NCBI RefSeq assembly: GCF_014649955.1
Contig: NZ_BMUA01000001.1
Coordinates: 806,001 to 870,000 of the forward strand
Source of the DNA: Streptomyces violascens
GTDB lineage: Bacteria; Actinomycetota; Actinomycetes; Streptomycetales; Streptomycetaceae
DNA length: 64,000 nucleotides
Direction: 5' to 3'
Under the pieces are notes generated by a model. It was not told where the DNA came from. It made no database searches and saw only the letters and a list, made by a program, of their open reading frames with translations. Positions 11,189 through 19,144 of the stretch are shown here, one piece after another. Within the stretch, counting starts at the first letter, position 1; the number at the start of each line of letters is the position of its first letter. Made by a program: the position numbers and the translations under genes.

Positions 11189-11395
11189 TCACGGCCGTAC
11201 GGCGCGCGCCTCGAAGCGGCCCCGGCCCAGCTCTATGACGAAGGAGACCTGCTGCCCCTCGGAGAGCGTCCGGGTCTCCCCCTCGATGTCCTCCCGCCGC
11301 ACGTAGATGGCGTCGCTCTGCCCCATCGGCACGACGAATCCGTAGCCCTTGTCACGGTCGAAGTACTGAACGATTCCCTCGCACCTCTCGCTCAT
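11189..11395 (-). CDS. Cold-shock-domain protein (divergent)
   Basis: 68 aa, a single OB-fold nucleic-acid-binding domain. RNP1 is K16-GYGFV and RNP2 is D28-AIYVR, where classical CspA-type proteins have VFVHF. The aromatic pair is therefore partly replaced, and the start GIVQYFDRDKGYG replaces the usual GTVKWFN. It is probably a single-stranded RNA/DNA-binding protein or a specialised regulator and not a major cold-shock chaperone. The ATG at 11395 follows a GAGGAG ribosome site. It is flanked upstream by a 500-bp gene-free region. Confidence 0.8.
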   Translation of the reverse strand: MSERCEGIVQYFDRDKGYGFVVPMGQSDAIYVRREDIEGETRTLSEGQQVSFVIELGRGRFEARAVRP

Positions 11396-11546
11396 TGCCT
11401 CACTCCTCGGGTGATCGCTTCCACTGCCTCCGTGGGGCCGGGAAGGGGGGAACCGGCTGGGTTCACACAAAGGATTCCGGTTCACAAGGATGAGGACGGG
11501 ACGCGGCCTCCCGCGCCGGAACAGGGCCTGCCCGCGAGGGGCTCCT

Positions 11547-11580
11547 GCCGTCCTGGAAAGAGAGCCGTCCTGGAAAGAGA
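11547..11580. repeat. Perfect 17-bp tandem duplication
   Basis: The unit GCCGTCCTGGAAAGAGA occurs twice head to tail with no mismatch. It lies about 150 bp upstream of the cold-shock-domain gene start. Replication slippage or a regulatory duplication would both explain it. Confidence 0.9.
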
Positions 11581-11641
11581 ACTGTGCACGCTCGTCCACG
11601 GCGCCCGCCACGGCCCGACGCCCGCCGAAGCGGACAAGTTT

Positions 11642-11660
11642 CCTACCGGTAGGTATACCT
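11642..11660. promoter_or_regulatory. Overlapping palindromes, candidate operator
   Basis: CCTACCGGTAGG (11642-11653) and AGGTATACCT (11651-11660) are each perfect palindromes and share three bases. The TACCGGTAGGTA core looks like a TetR-family operator, but no TetR gene is adjacent. Confidence 0.45.
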
Positions 11661-11902
11661 CCGTTCGCCGCGTCTGATACCTCCAGGATGCCCCTGTCCG
11701 AACGTCCGGAGAAAGGCCTGCTCCGGCTTCGTACGGCGGCCCGGCGTATGGCTCGCATCAATTCCGGCGGGCGGCACATCAGCGGTCCGTCAAGGTAGGG
11801 CGCCATATGTGGTGCGAGCCCATAGCGTCCTCCCCCATGGGACGACTGACCACCCGCAATGTGGCGGGACACGGCACCGCACCCCGGCGAGGAGCCGAAG
11901 CA

Positions 11903-12397
11903 GTGGTGTACGACACCACATGGGCCGGCGAGGCCCGCTCGGCGGCGGGCTGCTCGGGAGTGCTGCTGGGCCTGCTCCTGGCCATCGACGCCGGAGCCGG
12001 CACCCTCGGTGTCGTACGCGCCGTGCTGTGGGCCGTTCTCGCCGCCCTGCTGTTCGTCGTGCTCTGGCCCGCCCGGGTGTCGGTGGGGCCGGGCAGCCTG
12101 GTCTCGCGGGGGCTGCTGCGGCGGACCGAGGTCCGCACCGACCGCCTGGTGTCGGTGCGGTGGTCCGACGGCGTCGCCCAGCGTCTGGTGCTGCGGGACA
12201 GCGAAGGCCACCGGGCCGAGCTCGACCCGAAGGTGCTCGTCGCCAATCCCCCGATGTGGCACGTCCTCGACCGGGACGCCCGCACCAGCCTCGACCGGGA
12301 CGTGCTCCGCTGCGGCGAGACGGCCCTGCGCCAGATGGCGGCCCGAGTCGACCGCGAGACGGCCCGCACGGTCTTCAAGCTCTCCGGCCTCCGGTAG
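11903..12397 (+). CDS. Membrane protein with C-terminal PH-like region
   Basis: 164 aa. Two closely spaced hydrophobic helices (GCSGVLLGLLLAIDAGA and VVRAVLWAVLAALLFVVLW) are followed by a soluble domain (VSVGPGSLVSRGLLRRTEVRTDRLVSV), the pattern of small bacterial PH-domain membrane proteins. The GTG at 11903 has a GAGGAG site 8 nt upstream. The ATG at 11837 in the same frame has no ribosome site, so the shorter start is preferred. No function can be assigned. Confidence 0.65.
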   Translation: MVYDTTWAGEARSAAGCSGVLLGLLLAIDAGAGTLGVVRAVLWAVLAALLFVVLWPARVSVGPGSLVSRGLLRRTEVRTDRLVSVRWSDGVAQRLVLRDSEGHRAELDPKVLVANPPMWHVLDRDARTSLDRDVLRCGETALRQMAARVDRETARTVFKLSGLR

Positions 12398-12461
12398 GCG
12401 CGGCAGCCGCCGGCGTCGGCGTCGGCGACACCCGGTGTGGTGACGTCCCGTCAGCTCGAAG

Positions 12462-12564
12462 TGCCCAAGTCTGCGGACCAGTTACGTCGCACTACCGGGG
12501 CAATCTCCCGGCTTGGGCAGCCGGACACCGGCCCACCTGCGAGGACGCTCTGCCCATGGGGCAG
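12462..12564 (+). ncRNA. Candidate structured RNA element upstream of mscS
   Basis: Within the 322-bp gap before the channel gene, TGCCCAAG (12462-12469) pairs perfectly with CTTGGGCA (12512-12519). Inside are two nested stems, TGCG/CGCA (12472-12475 with 12488-12491) and CCGGG/CCCGG (12495-12499 with 12507-12511), giving a compact three-way-junction layout. A further hairpin CTGCCC-ATG-GGGCAG follows at 12550-12564. The rest of the gap shows no ORF of merit. It matches no riboswitch consensus I know. Confidence 0.3.
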
Positions 12565-12719
12565 GATGGCAGCCCGTTCCGTGTGCGTACCGCCCGAACG
12601 AGGCTCCAGGCAGCACGGTCTGACAGGCGACAAGGTGACAAAGTGACGACTCATCACATACGGCGATCGACGGCGCCCCTCGCTCAACCCCCGGCTCCTT
12701 GGCGCCCGGAGGGTGTCCG

Positions 12720-13835
12720 TTGAACCGGGGCCTCGTGCTGCACGACTGGGTGGTGGCGTCCATAGCGATGGCCGCGGGCATAGCGGCCGGGCTGCTCCTG
12801 CGCGTACTGCTGAGATGGCTGGGCAAGCAGGCGCTGAGAACGCAGTGGACCGGGGACGACATCATCGTCGACGCGCTGCGCACCATCGCACCCTGGGCGG
12901 CCACGGTCGCGGGCACGGCGGCGGCGGCCTCGGCACTGCCGCTCACCACGCGAGTCGCGGGCATCGTCAACCATTCGCTGACCGCCCTGCTCATCCTCGT
13001 CATCACCCTCACCGCGGCCCGGGTCGTCGCGGGGCTCGTCCAGTCCCTGGCGCAGTCCCGGACCGGGGTGGCCGGCTCGGCCACGATCTTCGTCAACATC
13101 ACGCGGGTCGTGGTCGTCGCGATGGGCGTCCTGGTCGCCCTCGAAACCATGGGCATCTCCATAGCGCCCCTGCTCACCGCCCTCGGAGTGGGCGGCCTCG
13201 CGGTCGCCCTGGCCCTCCAGGACACCCTCGCCAACCTCTTCGCGGGAGTGCACATCCTGGCGTCGAAGACGGTGCAGCCCGGTGACTACATCCGGCTCAG
13301 CAGCGGCGAGGAGGGCTATGTCGTCGACATCAACTGGCGCAACACAGTGGTGCGCAACCTGTCGAACAACCTCGTGATCATCCCCAACGGCCGCCTCGCC
13401 CGTACGAACATGACCAACTACACGCGCCCGGAACAGGAGTTGACGGTCCTGGTGCAGGCGGGGGTCGGCTACGACAGCGACCTGGAGCACGTCGAGCGGG
13501 TGACCCTGGACGTCGCGGACAGCGTGATGGCGGACATCACGGGTGCGCTGCCCGGGCACGAGGCCGCGGTCCGTTTCCATACGTTCGCGGACTCCCGGAT
13601 CAACTTCACGGTGATTCTGGGAGTGGGCGAGTTCAGCGACCAGTACCGGATCAAGCACGAGTTCATCAAGCGGCTGCACCGGCGGTACCGGGCGGAGGGC
13701 ATCTCGATCCCCGCTCCGACCCGGACCGTGTCCCTCCAGCACGACCAGCCCGGGCCGTCCTCGCCCTCGTCCCCGGTCTCCTTCCCGCATCAACGCGAGG
13801 CCCCGCCCTCGACGCTGTCGGACCCACAGCGCTGA
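12720..13835 (+). CDS. MscS-family mechanosensitive ion channel
   Basis: 371 aa. Four to five N-terminal transmembrane helices are followed by the pore-lining MscS helix (LLTALGVGGLAVALALQ), then the beta domain (PGDYIRLSSGEEGYVVDINWRNTVVR, IIPNGRLARTNMTNYT) and a C-terminal alpha/beta domain. It probably releases osmolytes on hypo-osmotic shock. The start is a TTG at 12720 with GGAGGG 7 nt before it; an in-frame TTG at 12699 would place that ribosome site inside the gene. The C-terminal 35 residues are a disordered Ser/Pro extension. Confidence 0.9.
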   Translation: MNRGLVLHDWVVASIAMAAGIAAGLLLRVLLRWLGKQALRTQWTGDDIIVDALRTIAPWAATVAGTAAAASALPLTTRVAGIVNHSLTALLILVITLTAARVVAGLVQSLAQSRTGVAGSATIFVNITRVVVVAMGVLVALETMGISIAPLLTALGVGGLAVALALQDTLANLFAGVHILASKTVQPGDYIRLSSGEEGYVVDINWRNTVVRNLSNNLVIIPNGRLARTNMTNYTRPEQELTVLVQAGVGYDSDLEHVERVTLDVADSVMADITGALPGHEAAVRFHTFADSRINFTVILGVGEFSDQYRIKHEFIKRLHRRYRAEGISIPAPTRTVSLQHDQPGPSSPSSPVSFPHQREAPPSTLSDPQR

Positions 13836-14031
13836 GCACCACCTGAAGGCGGCCTGTGGTGAGGGGGCGTATGTGTGCCGAGCACATGCGTGGGGCGTTC
13901 ACGTGCCGGGCGTACACACAGAGGCACACGGCACCTGGGCACAGGGCACCGCGGCGGACCGCCCCCAAGCCTTCTAGCCCCGCCCCCGCAGGTCAGCCGC
14001 CCTGTCAGTGCCCGGTGGTAGCGTCAGTGTC

Positions 14032-14481
14032 ATGACGCCGGAAGAGCTCGCCAACCTCGTGCACCTGCGCCGAGCGCGGGATCTCATCGACCGGGAGTAC
14101 GCCAAACCTCTCGACGTGCCGACCATGGCCCAGCACGCGCTCATGTCGCCGGCGCACTTCTCGCGGCAGTTCCGGGCCGCCTATGGGGAGACCCCGTACA
14201 GCTATCTCATGACCCGCCGGATCGAGCGGGCGATGGCGCTGTTGCGTGAGGGGATGAGCGTGACCGACGCGTGCATGGCGGTCGGCTGTACGTCGCTGGG
14301 TTCGTTCAGCTCTCGGTTCACCGAGGTGGTGGGCGAGACGCCGAGCGCGTACCGCAGCCGGGGTCACGATGCGGTCGCGGCGATGCCCGCCTGCGTGGCG
14401 AAGGTGCGCACCCGGCCGAGCAGAAATCCTCCGAGCGCACCGAGCAGAATTCGAGAAGCGGGCGACAACGCCGCCGCCTAA
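14032..14481 (+). CDS. AraC family transcriptional regulator (HTH domain only)
   Basis: 149 aa. The paired AraC helix-turn-helix fills the protein (LDVPTMAQHALMSPAHFSRQF and MSVTDACMAVGCTSLGSFSSRF, followed by GETPSAYR). There is no separate sensory domain, only a basic disordered tail. It ends 10 bp before the VOC-family gene, a common pairing in actinomycetes, and probably controls it. The ATG at 14032 was chosen to match family N-termini; no strong ribosome site is visible. Confidence 0.88.
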   Translation: MTPEELANLVHLRRARDLIDREYAKPLDVPTMAQHALMSPAHFSRQFRAAYGETPYSYLMTRRIERAMALLREGMSVTDACMAVGCTSLGSFSSRFTEVVGETPSAYRSRGHDAVAAMPACVAKVRTRPSRNPPSAPSRIREAGDNAAA

Positions 14482-14491
14482 CGTTGACGGC

Positions 14492-14902
14492 ATGACCATC
14501 GCACTCCAGTACTGCCACATCACCGTCAACGACGTGGACGAGTCGCTCGGCTTCTACCGCGACGCGCTCGGCCTCGAAGTGCGCAACGACGTCGCGTCCG
14601 GCGGATTCCGCTGGGTCACCCTCGGCAGCCCGACCCAGCCGGGGCTCGAGATCGTCCTCTCGGAGCCGCACGCCGGCCGTTCCCAGGCCGACGGCGACGC
14701 CATGCAGGAGTTGCTCACCAAGGGTGTACTGCCGATGTGGGTCTTCAGGACGGACGATCTCGACGCGACCTTCGAAAAGGTACGGGCCTCGGGCGCCGAG
14801 GTACTCCAGGAGCCCATCGACCAGCCCTGGGGCCCGCGCGACTGCGGCTTCCGCGACCCCTCCGGCAACCTGATCAAGATCCAGCAGGAGGCCAAGGCGT
14901 AG
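14492..14902 (+). CDS. VOC family protein (glyoxalase/bleomycin-resistance fold)
   Basis: 136 aa. It contains the paired beta-alpha-beta-beta-beta modules of the vicinal oxygen chelate superfamily: LQYCHITVNDVDESLGFYRDALGLEV with a metal-ligand-type His, and GPRDCGFRDPSGNLIKIQQ at the end with the usual DPxGN. Members are dioxygenases, glyoxalases or drug-binding proteins, so the reaction cannot be assigned. It is probably co-transcribed with the AraC gene. Confidence 0.85.
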   Translation: MTIALQYCHITVNDVDESLGFYRDALGLEVRNDVASGGFRWVTLGSPTQPGLEIVLSEPHAGRSQADGDAMQELLTKGVLPMWVFRTDDLDATFEKVRASGAEVLQEPIDQPWGPRDCGFRDPSGNLIKIQQEAKA

Positions 14903-14986
14903 GGCGGCTCGGTCGGCAGGCTTCGCTCCGGGCCGAGGCGGCTTCACCCTCGCGCGGGCGTCGGGGGCGCCTGCAAGCCGGCCGGA

Positions 14987-16111
14987 TCAAGAAAGTGGCC
15001 GGGCGGTGCGCGGGACAACCGCCGCTACCGGAAGCGTTTCGCGCCGGCGCCGGATCACCGAGACGGCACCGGCGACGAGCCCGGCGCCCGCCAGCGGCAG
15101 GCCGAAGTACTCGCCGCCGACGACCACTTGGTAGGCGGCACCGTCGGGTCCGAACTCGTCCGGCCTGTAGAGCCGCCCCTTCCACAGTCCGTGCGAGGCG
15201 ACCCGGCCGATCTCGAAGCCGTTTCCGCCGGAACTGCCGCCCGCTCCACGGGACTTGAGGCTCGGATCCCGGTTCGGGTCGCAGTGGAACGGGCCGGTGC
15301 GGAGGCCGGAGTCCAGGGGATCGGTCCAGCTGACGGTGCAGCTGCCGTCGGGACGCTCGGACAGCACGGTCAGATCGACGAGCGGGTCGTCCTGGGAGGA
15401 CGTCTGCGCGTACGCCCCCAATGTGAACAGCGCCGCACCGGCCACCACCACCCACCGGAACAGACCGATCCGCCGCCCCGGCCGGGCCGGGGGTGCCCCA
15501 GGGTCCGCCCTCGGCGCCGGAGCGGGGACCGGCCCCGTCCATACGCCCTCGGCCGTGGCAGCCCCGGCCAGCCTGTCCCGCAGGCGGGCGCTGCGTATGG
15601 GCGTAGTCCACACCAGCTCCCCGCTGCCGGGCCGCATCGTGACCCCCGGCGAGCCGGGGGCGCCGCACCACCAGAGCACCCCGTCGGACCCGGGTCCGAC
15701 GGCATCGTGGCGCAGGCGGGTCACGACCGCGGCCAGCGGACGCAGCTCGCCACGCTCAGGATCGGCTAGAACCACGGCGATCGCCTGCCGGGGTCGGGGC
15801 ACCACGACCGCGCGGTACGCCGTCCAGGGCGCCGACGCCAGCGCCCGCCGCATCCGTCCGGCGACCGAGAGCGCCCCGATGCCGATCCCGAACATGGCCA
15901 CACCCAGCGCGACGAGGATGCTCACGAGCGCACCCGGCGGATGGCGTACAACGACGGCGAGCACCACCGCGAAGGCCACTGATCCGGCACCGCCCCCGAC
16001 GCATCGCCAGGCCCTGGCCCGGTAATGCCTCAATGCCTGCCGGGTTTCGTCCAGTTGGAGCGCGCTGCTGTGGGACACGGTGCTGACGGCAGATCTGTGG
16101 GCGCCCCTCAT
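14987..16111 (-). CDS. Multi-domain membrane protein, unknown function
   Basis: About 374 aa. Two adjacent helices come early (SVAFAVVLAVVVRH and LVSILVALGVAMFGIGIGAL), a third in the middle (FRWVVVAGAALFTLGAYA) and a fourth near the C-terminus (GLPLAGAGLVAGAVSVI). A cytosolic linker rich in Pro/Ala separates the pairs. A loop with two Cys (GSCTVSW and GPFHCDPN) would be extracellular. The ATG at 16111 is one of several possible starts. I do not recognise the family. Confidence 0.6.
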   Translation of the reverse strand: MRGAHRSAVSTVSHSSALQLDETRQALRHYRARAWRCVGGGAGSVAFAVVLAVVVRHPPGALVSILVALGVAMFGIGIGALSVAGRMRRALASAPWTAYRAVVVPRPRQAIAVVLADPERGELRPLAAVVTRLRHDAVGPGSDGVLWWCGAPGSPGVTMRPGSGELVWTTPIRSARLRDRLAGAATAEGVWTGPVPAPAPRADPGAPPARPGRRIGLFRWVVVAGAALFTLGAYAQTSSQDDPLVDLTVLSERPDGSCTVSWTDPLDSGLRTGPFHCDPNRDPSLKSRGAGGSSGGNGFEIGRVASHGLWKGRLYRPDEFGPDGAAYQVVVGGEYFGLPLAGAGLVAGAVSVIRRRRETLPVAAVVPRTARPLS

Positions 16112-16231
16112 GGGTGACGGTTCCGATCGCTCCGGGCCTGTGGCCGCCGAGATTAGCCCGCCCACCGTCCACCCGGAAGCCATCGGACAACCGGCGGCGC
16201 CGGGCTGTGGCACACCTTCGGCCCGGCCGTC

Positions 16232-16777
16232 TCACCGGCCGACCAGCCTGCGAAGGAGTTCCAGACCGGCCGGCCAATCTCCGAGACCACTGGCGGCATT
16301 GATGTGGCCGCGGTTTTCCATCGGGTGGTGCTGCGCCTGCCAGTCGCGCGCGAACGAGGTGGCCGTCTTCGGGTCGCAGTAGGGGTCGTCGTCGCTCGCC
16401 ACCAGCACGCTCGGGCACGGCAAGGGGCGGGCGGACAAGTCCAGAAAGGTGGATGCGGCCTGACGTGGGAAGGCCGCCCCTCGCGGGTCGGGAGGGGCGA
16501 CCAGGAACGCCACCACCCCGTCGGGCCGCGCCCGGGCCAGCCACTGCGCGGCCGCCCAGCAGCCCAGGCTGTGGGCGACCAACGCCACCTGGCGCTCGCG
16601 CCGCGAGGCGGTCTCGTAGGCGGTCTGGACCGCGGCGACCCAGTCGGGCAGCTCCGGCCGGCTCCATGAGGCCGGCGCGATCCGGACCGCCGAGGCCCCC
16701 CACCGCTTCTCCCACCGGCTCTGCCAGTGCCGCTCGTCCGAACCGTCGATCCCGGGGATGACGACGTACGCGACCAT
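16232..16777 (-). CDS. RBBP9/YdeN family serine hydrolase
   Basis: 181 aa. This is a compact alpha/beta hydrolase: VVIPGIDGSDERHWQSRWE at the start, nucleophile elbow AHSLGC with Ser at 70, acidic SDDDPYC, and the family C-terminal signature GHINAASGLGDWPAG carrying the catalytic His. A GGAAGG site precedes the ATG at 16777. It is divergent from the Lrp/AsnC gene by about 120 bp, so the regulator may act on it. Substrate unknown. Confidence 0.88.
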   Translation of the reverse strand: MVAYVVIPGIDGSDERHWQSRWEKRWGASAVRIAPASWSRPELPDWVAAVQTAYETASRRERQVALVAHSLGCWAAAQWLARARPDGVVAFLVAPPDPRGAAFPRQAASTFLDLSARPLPCPSVLVASDDDPYCDPKTATSFARDWQAQHHPMENRGHINAASGLGDWPAGLELLRRLVGR

Positions 16778-16900
16778 CGCCTACCGTCCTTCCATTCGTG
16801 GCCCTCGCACCTGGCGGGCCTGCCCTGCGGTGATTCTCGATGGACCGGCGGTGGCAGCCGGGCCCAGCAAGTGATCTCAAAGAAAGTGGCGGTGACAACG

Positions 16901-17383
16901 ATGGAATCACTCGACGAGATCGACCTCTCCATCCTGGAACTGCTCCAGGCCGACGGCCGGCTCACCGGCGCCGAGGTCGGCCGCCGGGTCGGGCTCTCGC
17001 AGCCGGCGGCCAGTGCCCGCATCCAGCGCCTGGAGAAAAGCGGGATCATCACCGGCTACCGCGCCGTCGTCGCCCCGGCCGCGGTAGGGCTGAACATCCA
17101 CGCCGTCGTCCGGCTTCGCACCACTCACGCACAGCTGTCCCAGGCACTCACCTTGGCCGCCCACATTCCCGAGGTCGTCTCGACCCTGCGAATAACCGGC
17201 GAGGACTGTCTGCTGTTCGACGTGCACTGTTCCCACGCCGAACGCCTTGAGCAAGTCGTGGACGCCCTCGCCCGCCACGGCCCCGTCACCACCTCCCTCG
17301 TCCTGCGCAGCTATCCACCCAAATCGCTGCCGACGGGTAAGGCACCCACTCCCCGGCCCGAGGCCCGCGGCCCGGTGTCGTAG
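16901..17383 (+). CDS. Lrp/AsnC family transcriptional regulator
   Basis: 160 aa. The N-terminal winged helix-turn-helix (LDEIDLSILELLQADGRLTGAEVGRRVGLSQPAASARIQRLEKSGII) and the C-terminal RAM ligand domain (IHAVVRLRTTHAQLSQALTL, VVSTLRITGEDCLLFDVHC) are clear. A short Pro-rich tail follows. The ATG at 16901 is preferred, with a GTG at 16892 as an alternative. Candidate targets are the divergent hydrolase gene and, less directly, the downstream region carrying the 17412 palindrome. Confidence 0.88.
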   Translation: MESLDEIDLSILELLQADGRLTGAEVGRRVGLSQPAASARIQRLEKSGIITGYRAVVAPAAVGLNIHAVVRLRTTHAQLSQALTLAAHIPEVVSTLRITGEDCLLFDVHCSHAERLEQVVDALARHGPVTTSLVLRSYPPKSLPTGKAPTPRPEARGPVS

Positions 17384-17411
17384 GGCCCGACCGCACACTC
17401 GGCGCCCGAAG

Positions 17412-17428
17412 TGTGGTGCCCCACCACA
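17412..17428. promoter_or_regulatory. Duplicated palindrome, copy 1
   Basis: TGTGGTG-CCC-CACCACA, a perfect inverted repeat, lies 74 bp upstream of the truncated transporter copy. A near-identical element (one arm mismatch) lies at 20172-20188 ahead of the intact gene, followed in both by TTCCTACGGTRTGGC. Conservation in both copies while the flanks diverge suggests an operator. Confidence 0.65.
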
Positions 17429-17502
17429 TATCCGGCTGGCCAGCGCATTCCTACGGTGTGGCAACACGTATCGTCCCCGCCCACCGCCCGGAAGTGGTAC
17501 CC

Positions 17503-17592
17503 ATGGCCGCCTCTGCAACCGCTCCCCCACCCGCCACCAACCTCAAGCGCATCGTCGCCGCCAGCCTGATTGGCACCACCATCGAGTGGTAG
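17503..17592 (+). pseudogene. Truncated 5' copy of MHS transporter gene
   Basis: The ATG at 17503 opens a 29-codon frame, M-A-A-S then ATAPPPATNLKRIVAASLIG and TTIEW, ending in TAG. Bases 17515-17591 are identical over 77 bp to the start of the intact transporter gene (20276-20352). Identity stops exactly at 'GAGTGGTA', where the next base turns a Tyr codon into a stop. The promoter region (from about 17410) is also duplicated but more diverged. It encodes no functional transporter. Confidence 0.9.
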
Positions 17593-17605
17593 CCGCGAGC
17601 CTGTT

Positions 17606-18037
17606 TCAGCCCGGGGGCATCCTGCCGCTCCCTACAGAACCGCGCCAGGTCTCCTGGATCTTCTCGAACGAACTCAGTAGCCCGCCGTCCCGCACCACGG
17701 GCCGCAGGACGTCGGTGTCGCTCGCGCGCATCCGGAGCACATCCGCCGGTCGCAGTGTCAGCGGGAGTGGTTCAGCATGCGCGTCGAGCCACTCCCGCTG
17801 CCCCAGTTCGTTGGCCAGCCGCAGTAGCCCGATGACCAGCCCTGGTTCCCACTCATCCGCGGGCACCGCCTCGAGCATGGCACGCAGTGAAGCCGCGCTC
17901 GCCCATGCTGTGACGCTTGCCCCGGCGCGCTCGGTGGGGCCGCAGGCGGTGACACAGCCTGGTCCGGGAACCGGGGGCCGCACCGCGATCAGTCCGGCCA
18001 CCGACAGCCGTCCCGAGCAGCGCCCGATGACCGGCAC
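17606..18037 (-). CDS. Hypothetical protein, possibly a gene fragment
   Basis: An open frame of up to 143 aa with Streptomyces-like third-position GC in its C-terminal half (LEAVPADEWEPGLVIGLLRL, DAHAEPLPLTLRPADVLRMR, SSFEKIQETWRG). The first 40 residues look less protein-like, and an internal ATG at about 17884 is a plausible start giving about 92 aa. No family is recognised. It lies just inside the duplication breakpoint, so it may be the 3' remnant of a larger gene. Confidence 0.4.
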   Translation of the reverse strand: MPVIGRCSGRLSVAGLIAVRPPVPGPGCVTACGPTERAGASVTAWASAASLRAMLEAVPADEWEPGLVIGLLRLANELGQREWLDAHAEPLPLTLRPADVLRMRASDTDVLRPVVRDGGLLSSFEKIQETWRGSVGSGRMPPG

Positions 18038-18143
18038 GACGCACCGTCGATATACCCGTGAACAACGGATGCGCCAACACCGCCCGATCGACCATGCCCT
18101 TCACCACGAGGGGCATGCCCACCCGCTATCACGCACCAACTCG

Positions 18144-19055
18144 TTAGTGCCCGGCAGGGGCGGGGACGGAGAAGCGAATCCCGTAGCGCTTCTCCATGGT
18201 GGCGATCCGGTCGGGCAGGCTGGTGCGGATCTGCGCCAGCTCGTCCTTGTGTTCGGCGACGAACTGCTCCCGCGCCTTCGCGCGCAGCGGTTCGCGCGCC
18301 GCCTCGACCGGCTTCATGCAGGTCGCGTAGATCGCTCCGAGCCGGCGGTCCTCCGCCTTCATGGCGTCGCGGTCGTCGATCTCCTGGATCTTCTTGTCGA
18401 CCCCGTTGAAGAAGTCGTTCTCGTCCTTCGCCTGCACACCCTTGTCCGCCAGGCAGCCCGTGAGGGTCTTGCGTGCGGACACGACGGCGTCCTGCGTCTC
18501 CAATGGGGCGAGCCCGCCCAGCCAGCGAGAGAACAACGGACCGTAGACGGACTGGAGCTCGGCGGCCGCCGCATCGCCCTTCTGACCGCAGCTTTGCACC
18601 AGCGCGCTGTCCGGCGCCGCACCACCAGCGGAGGAGACCTGCTCGCCCGGGACCGTGCCGGAAGTGAAGCCGTTGTGCGCGATGGTCTCCAGGTCCGGAA
18701 TCTCGAACAGCCGCCCGAACATGGCCGGAGGTGCGTCGGGCAGCTGAGCATGTACCGACGTGAAGCAGGCTCGTACGGTCTTCGACCGGATCAGGCTGGT
18801 GAAGCCTTCGAGCCCTTGGGTGAGCCGGGTGTCCGCGCCGCTGGCGGGCAGCACCATGGGCGTGACGTCCTGCGGCAGGCCGTACGACACCGCCGTGGTG
18901 GGCTCGGCGGCGGGCGCGGAGGTGTCAGAACGAGTGGGGGCGTCGTCCGCCGGCGCCGAGCAGCCGGACGACAGGGTCAGGAACGTGCCGACGAGCACCG
19001 CTCCAAGAGCGCCGAACGAACGGGGGCGGCGGGAGTGCCGGGCGGGGCGGGACAT
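18144..19055 (-). CDS. Putative lipoprotein
   Basis: 303 aa. The signal peptide SRRPRSFGALGAVLVGTFLT ends in the lipobox LSSGC, so the mature protein would be anchored by a lipidated Cys at 32. The rest is mostly helical and charged, with four further Cys (ACFTS, SCGQKG, GCLADKG, TCMKPV) that could form two disulfides. GGAGG lies 9 nt before the ATG. I do not recognise the family; it looks like an actinobacterial extracellular helical protein. Confidence 0.75.
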   Translation of the reverse strand: MSRPARHSRRPRSFGALGAVLVGTFLTLSSGCSAPADDAPTRSDTSAPAAEPTTAVSYGLPQDVTPMVLPASGADTRLTQGLEGFTSLIRSKTVRACFTSVHAQLPDAPPAMFGRLFEIPDLETIAHNGFTSGTVPGEQVSSAGGAAPDSALVQSCGQKGDAAAAELQSVYGPLFSRWLGGLAPLETQDAVVSARKTLTGCLADKGVQAKDENDFFNGVDKKIQEIDDRDAMKAEDRRLGAIYATCMKPVEAAREPLRAKAREQFVAEHKDELAQIRTSLPDRIATMEKRYGIRFSVPAPAGH

Positions 19056-19144
19056 GTCCGCCTACCTCCGATGACGAGGGTGGACCGGATGCGCGGGCCG
19101 TGCCTGCCGGACGAGGTTTCCCGGCAGGCAGGCACGGCGCGAGA

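Larger units (their letters stand above)
11396..11902. other. Gene-free 507-bp region
   Basis: No convincing ORF is visible on either strand. The region holds the promoters of the cold-shock-domain gene and the divergent membrane protein, a 2 x 17-bp perfect tandem repeat (11547-11580) and two overlapping palindromes (11642-11660). Confidence 0.6.

Noticed and set aside
12462..12564. c-di-AMP (ydaO-type) riboswitch upstream of mscS
   Set aside because: The stems do not match the ydaO consensus as I know it, so only a generic structured-element call was kept.
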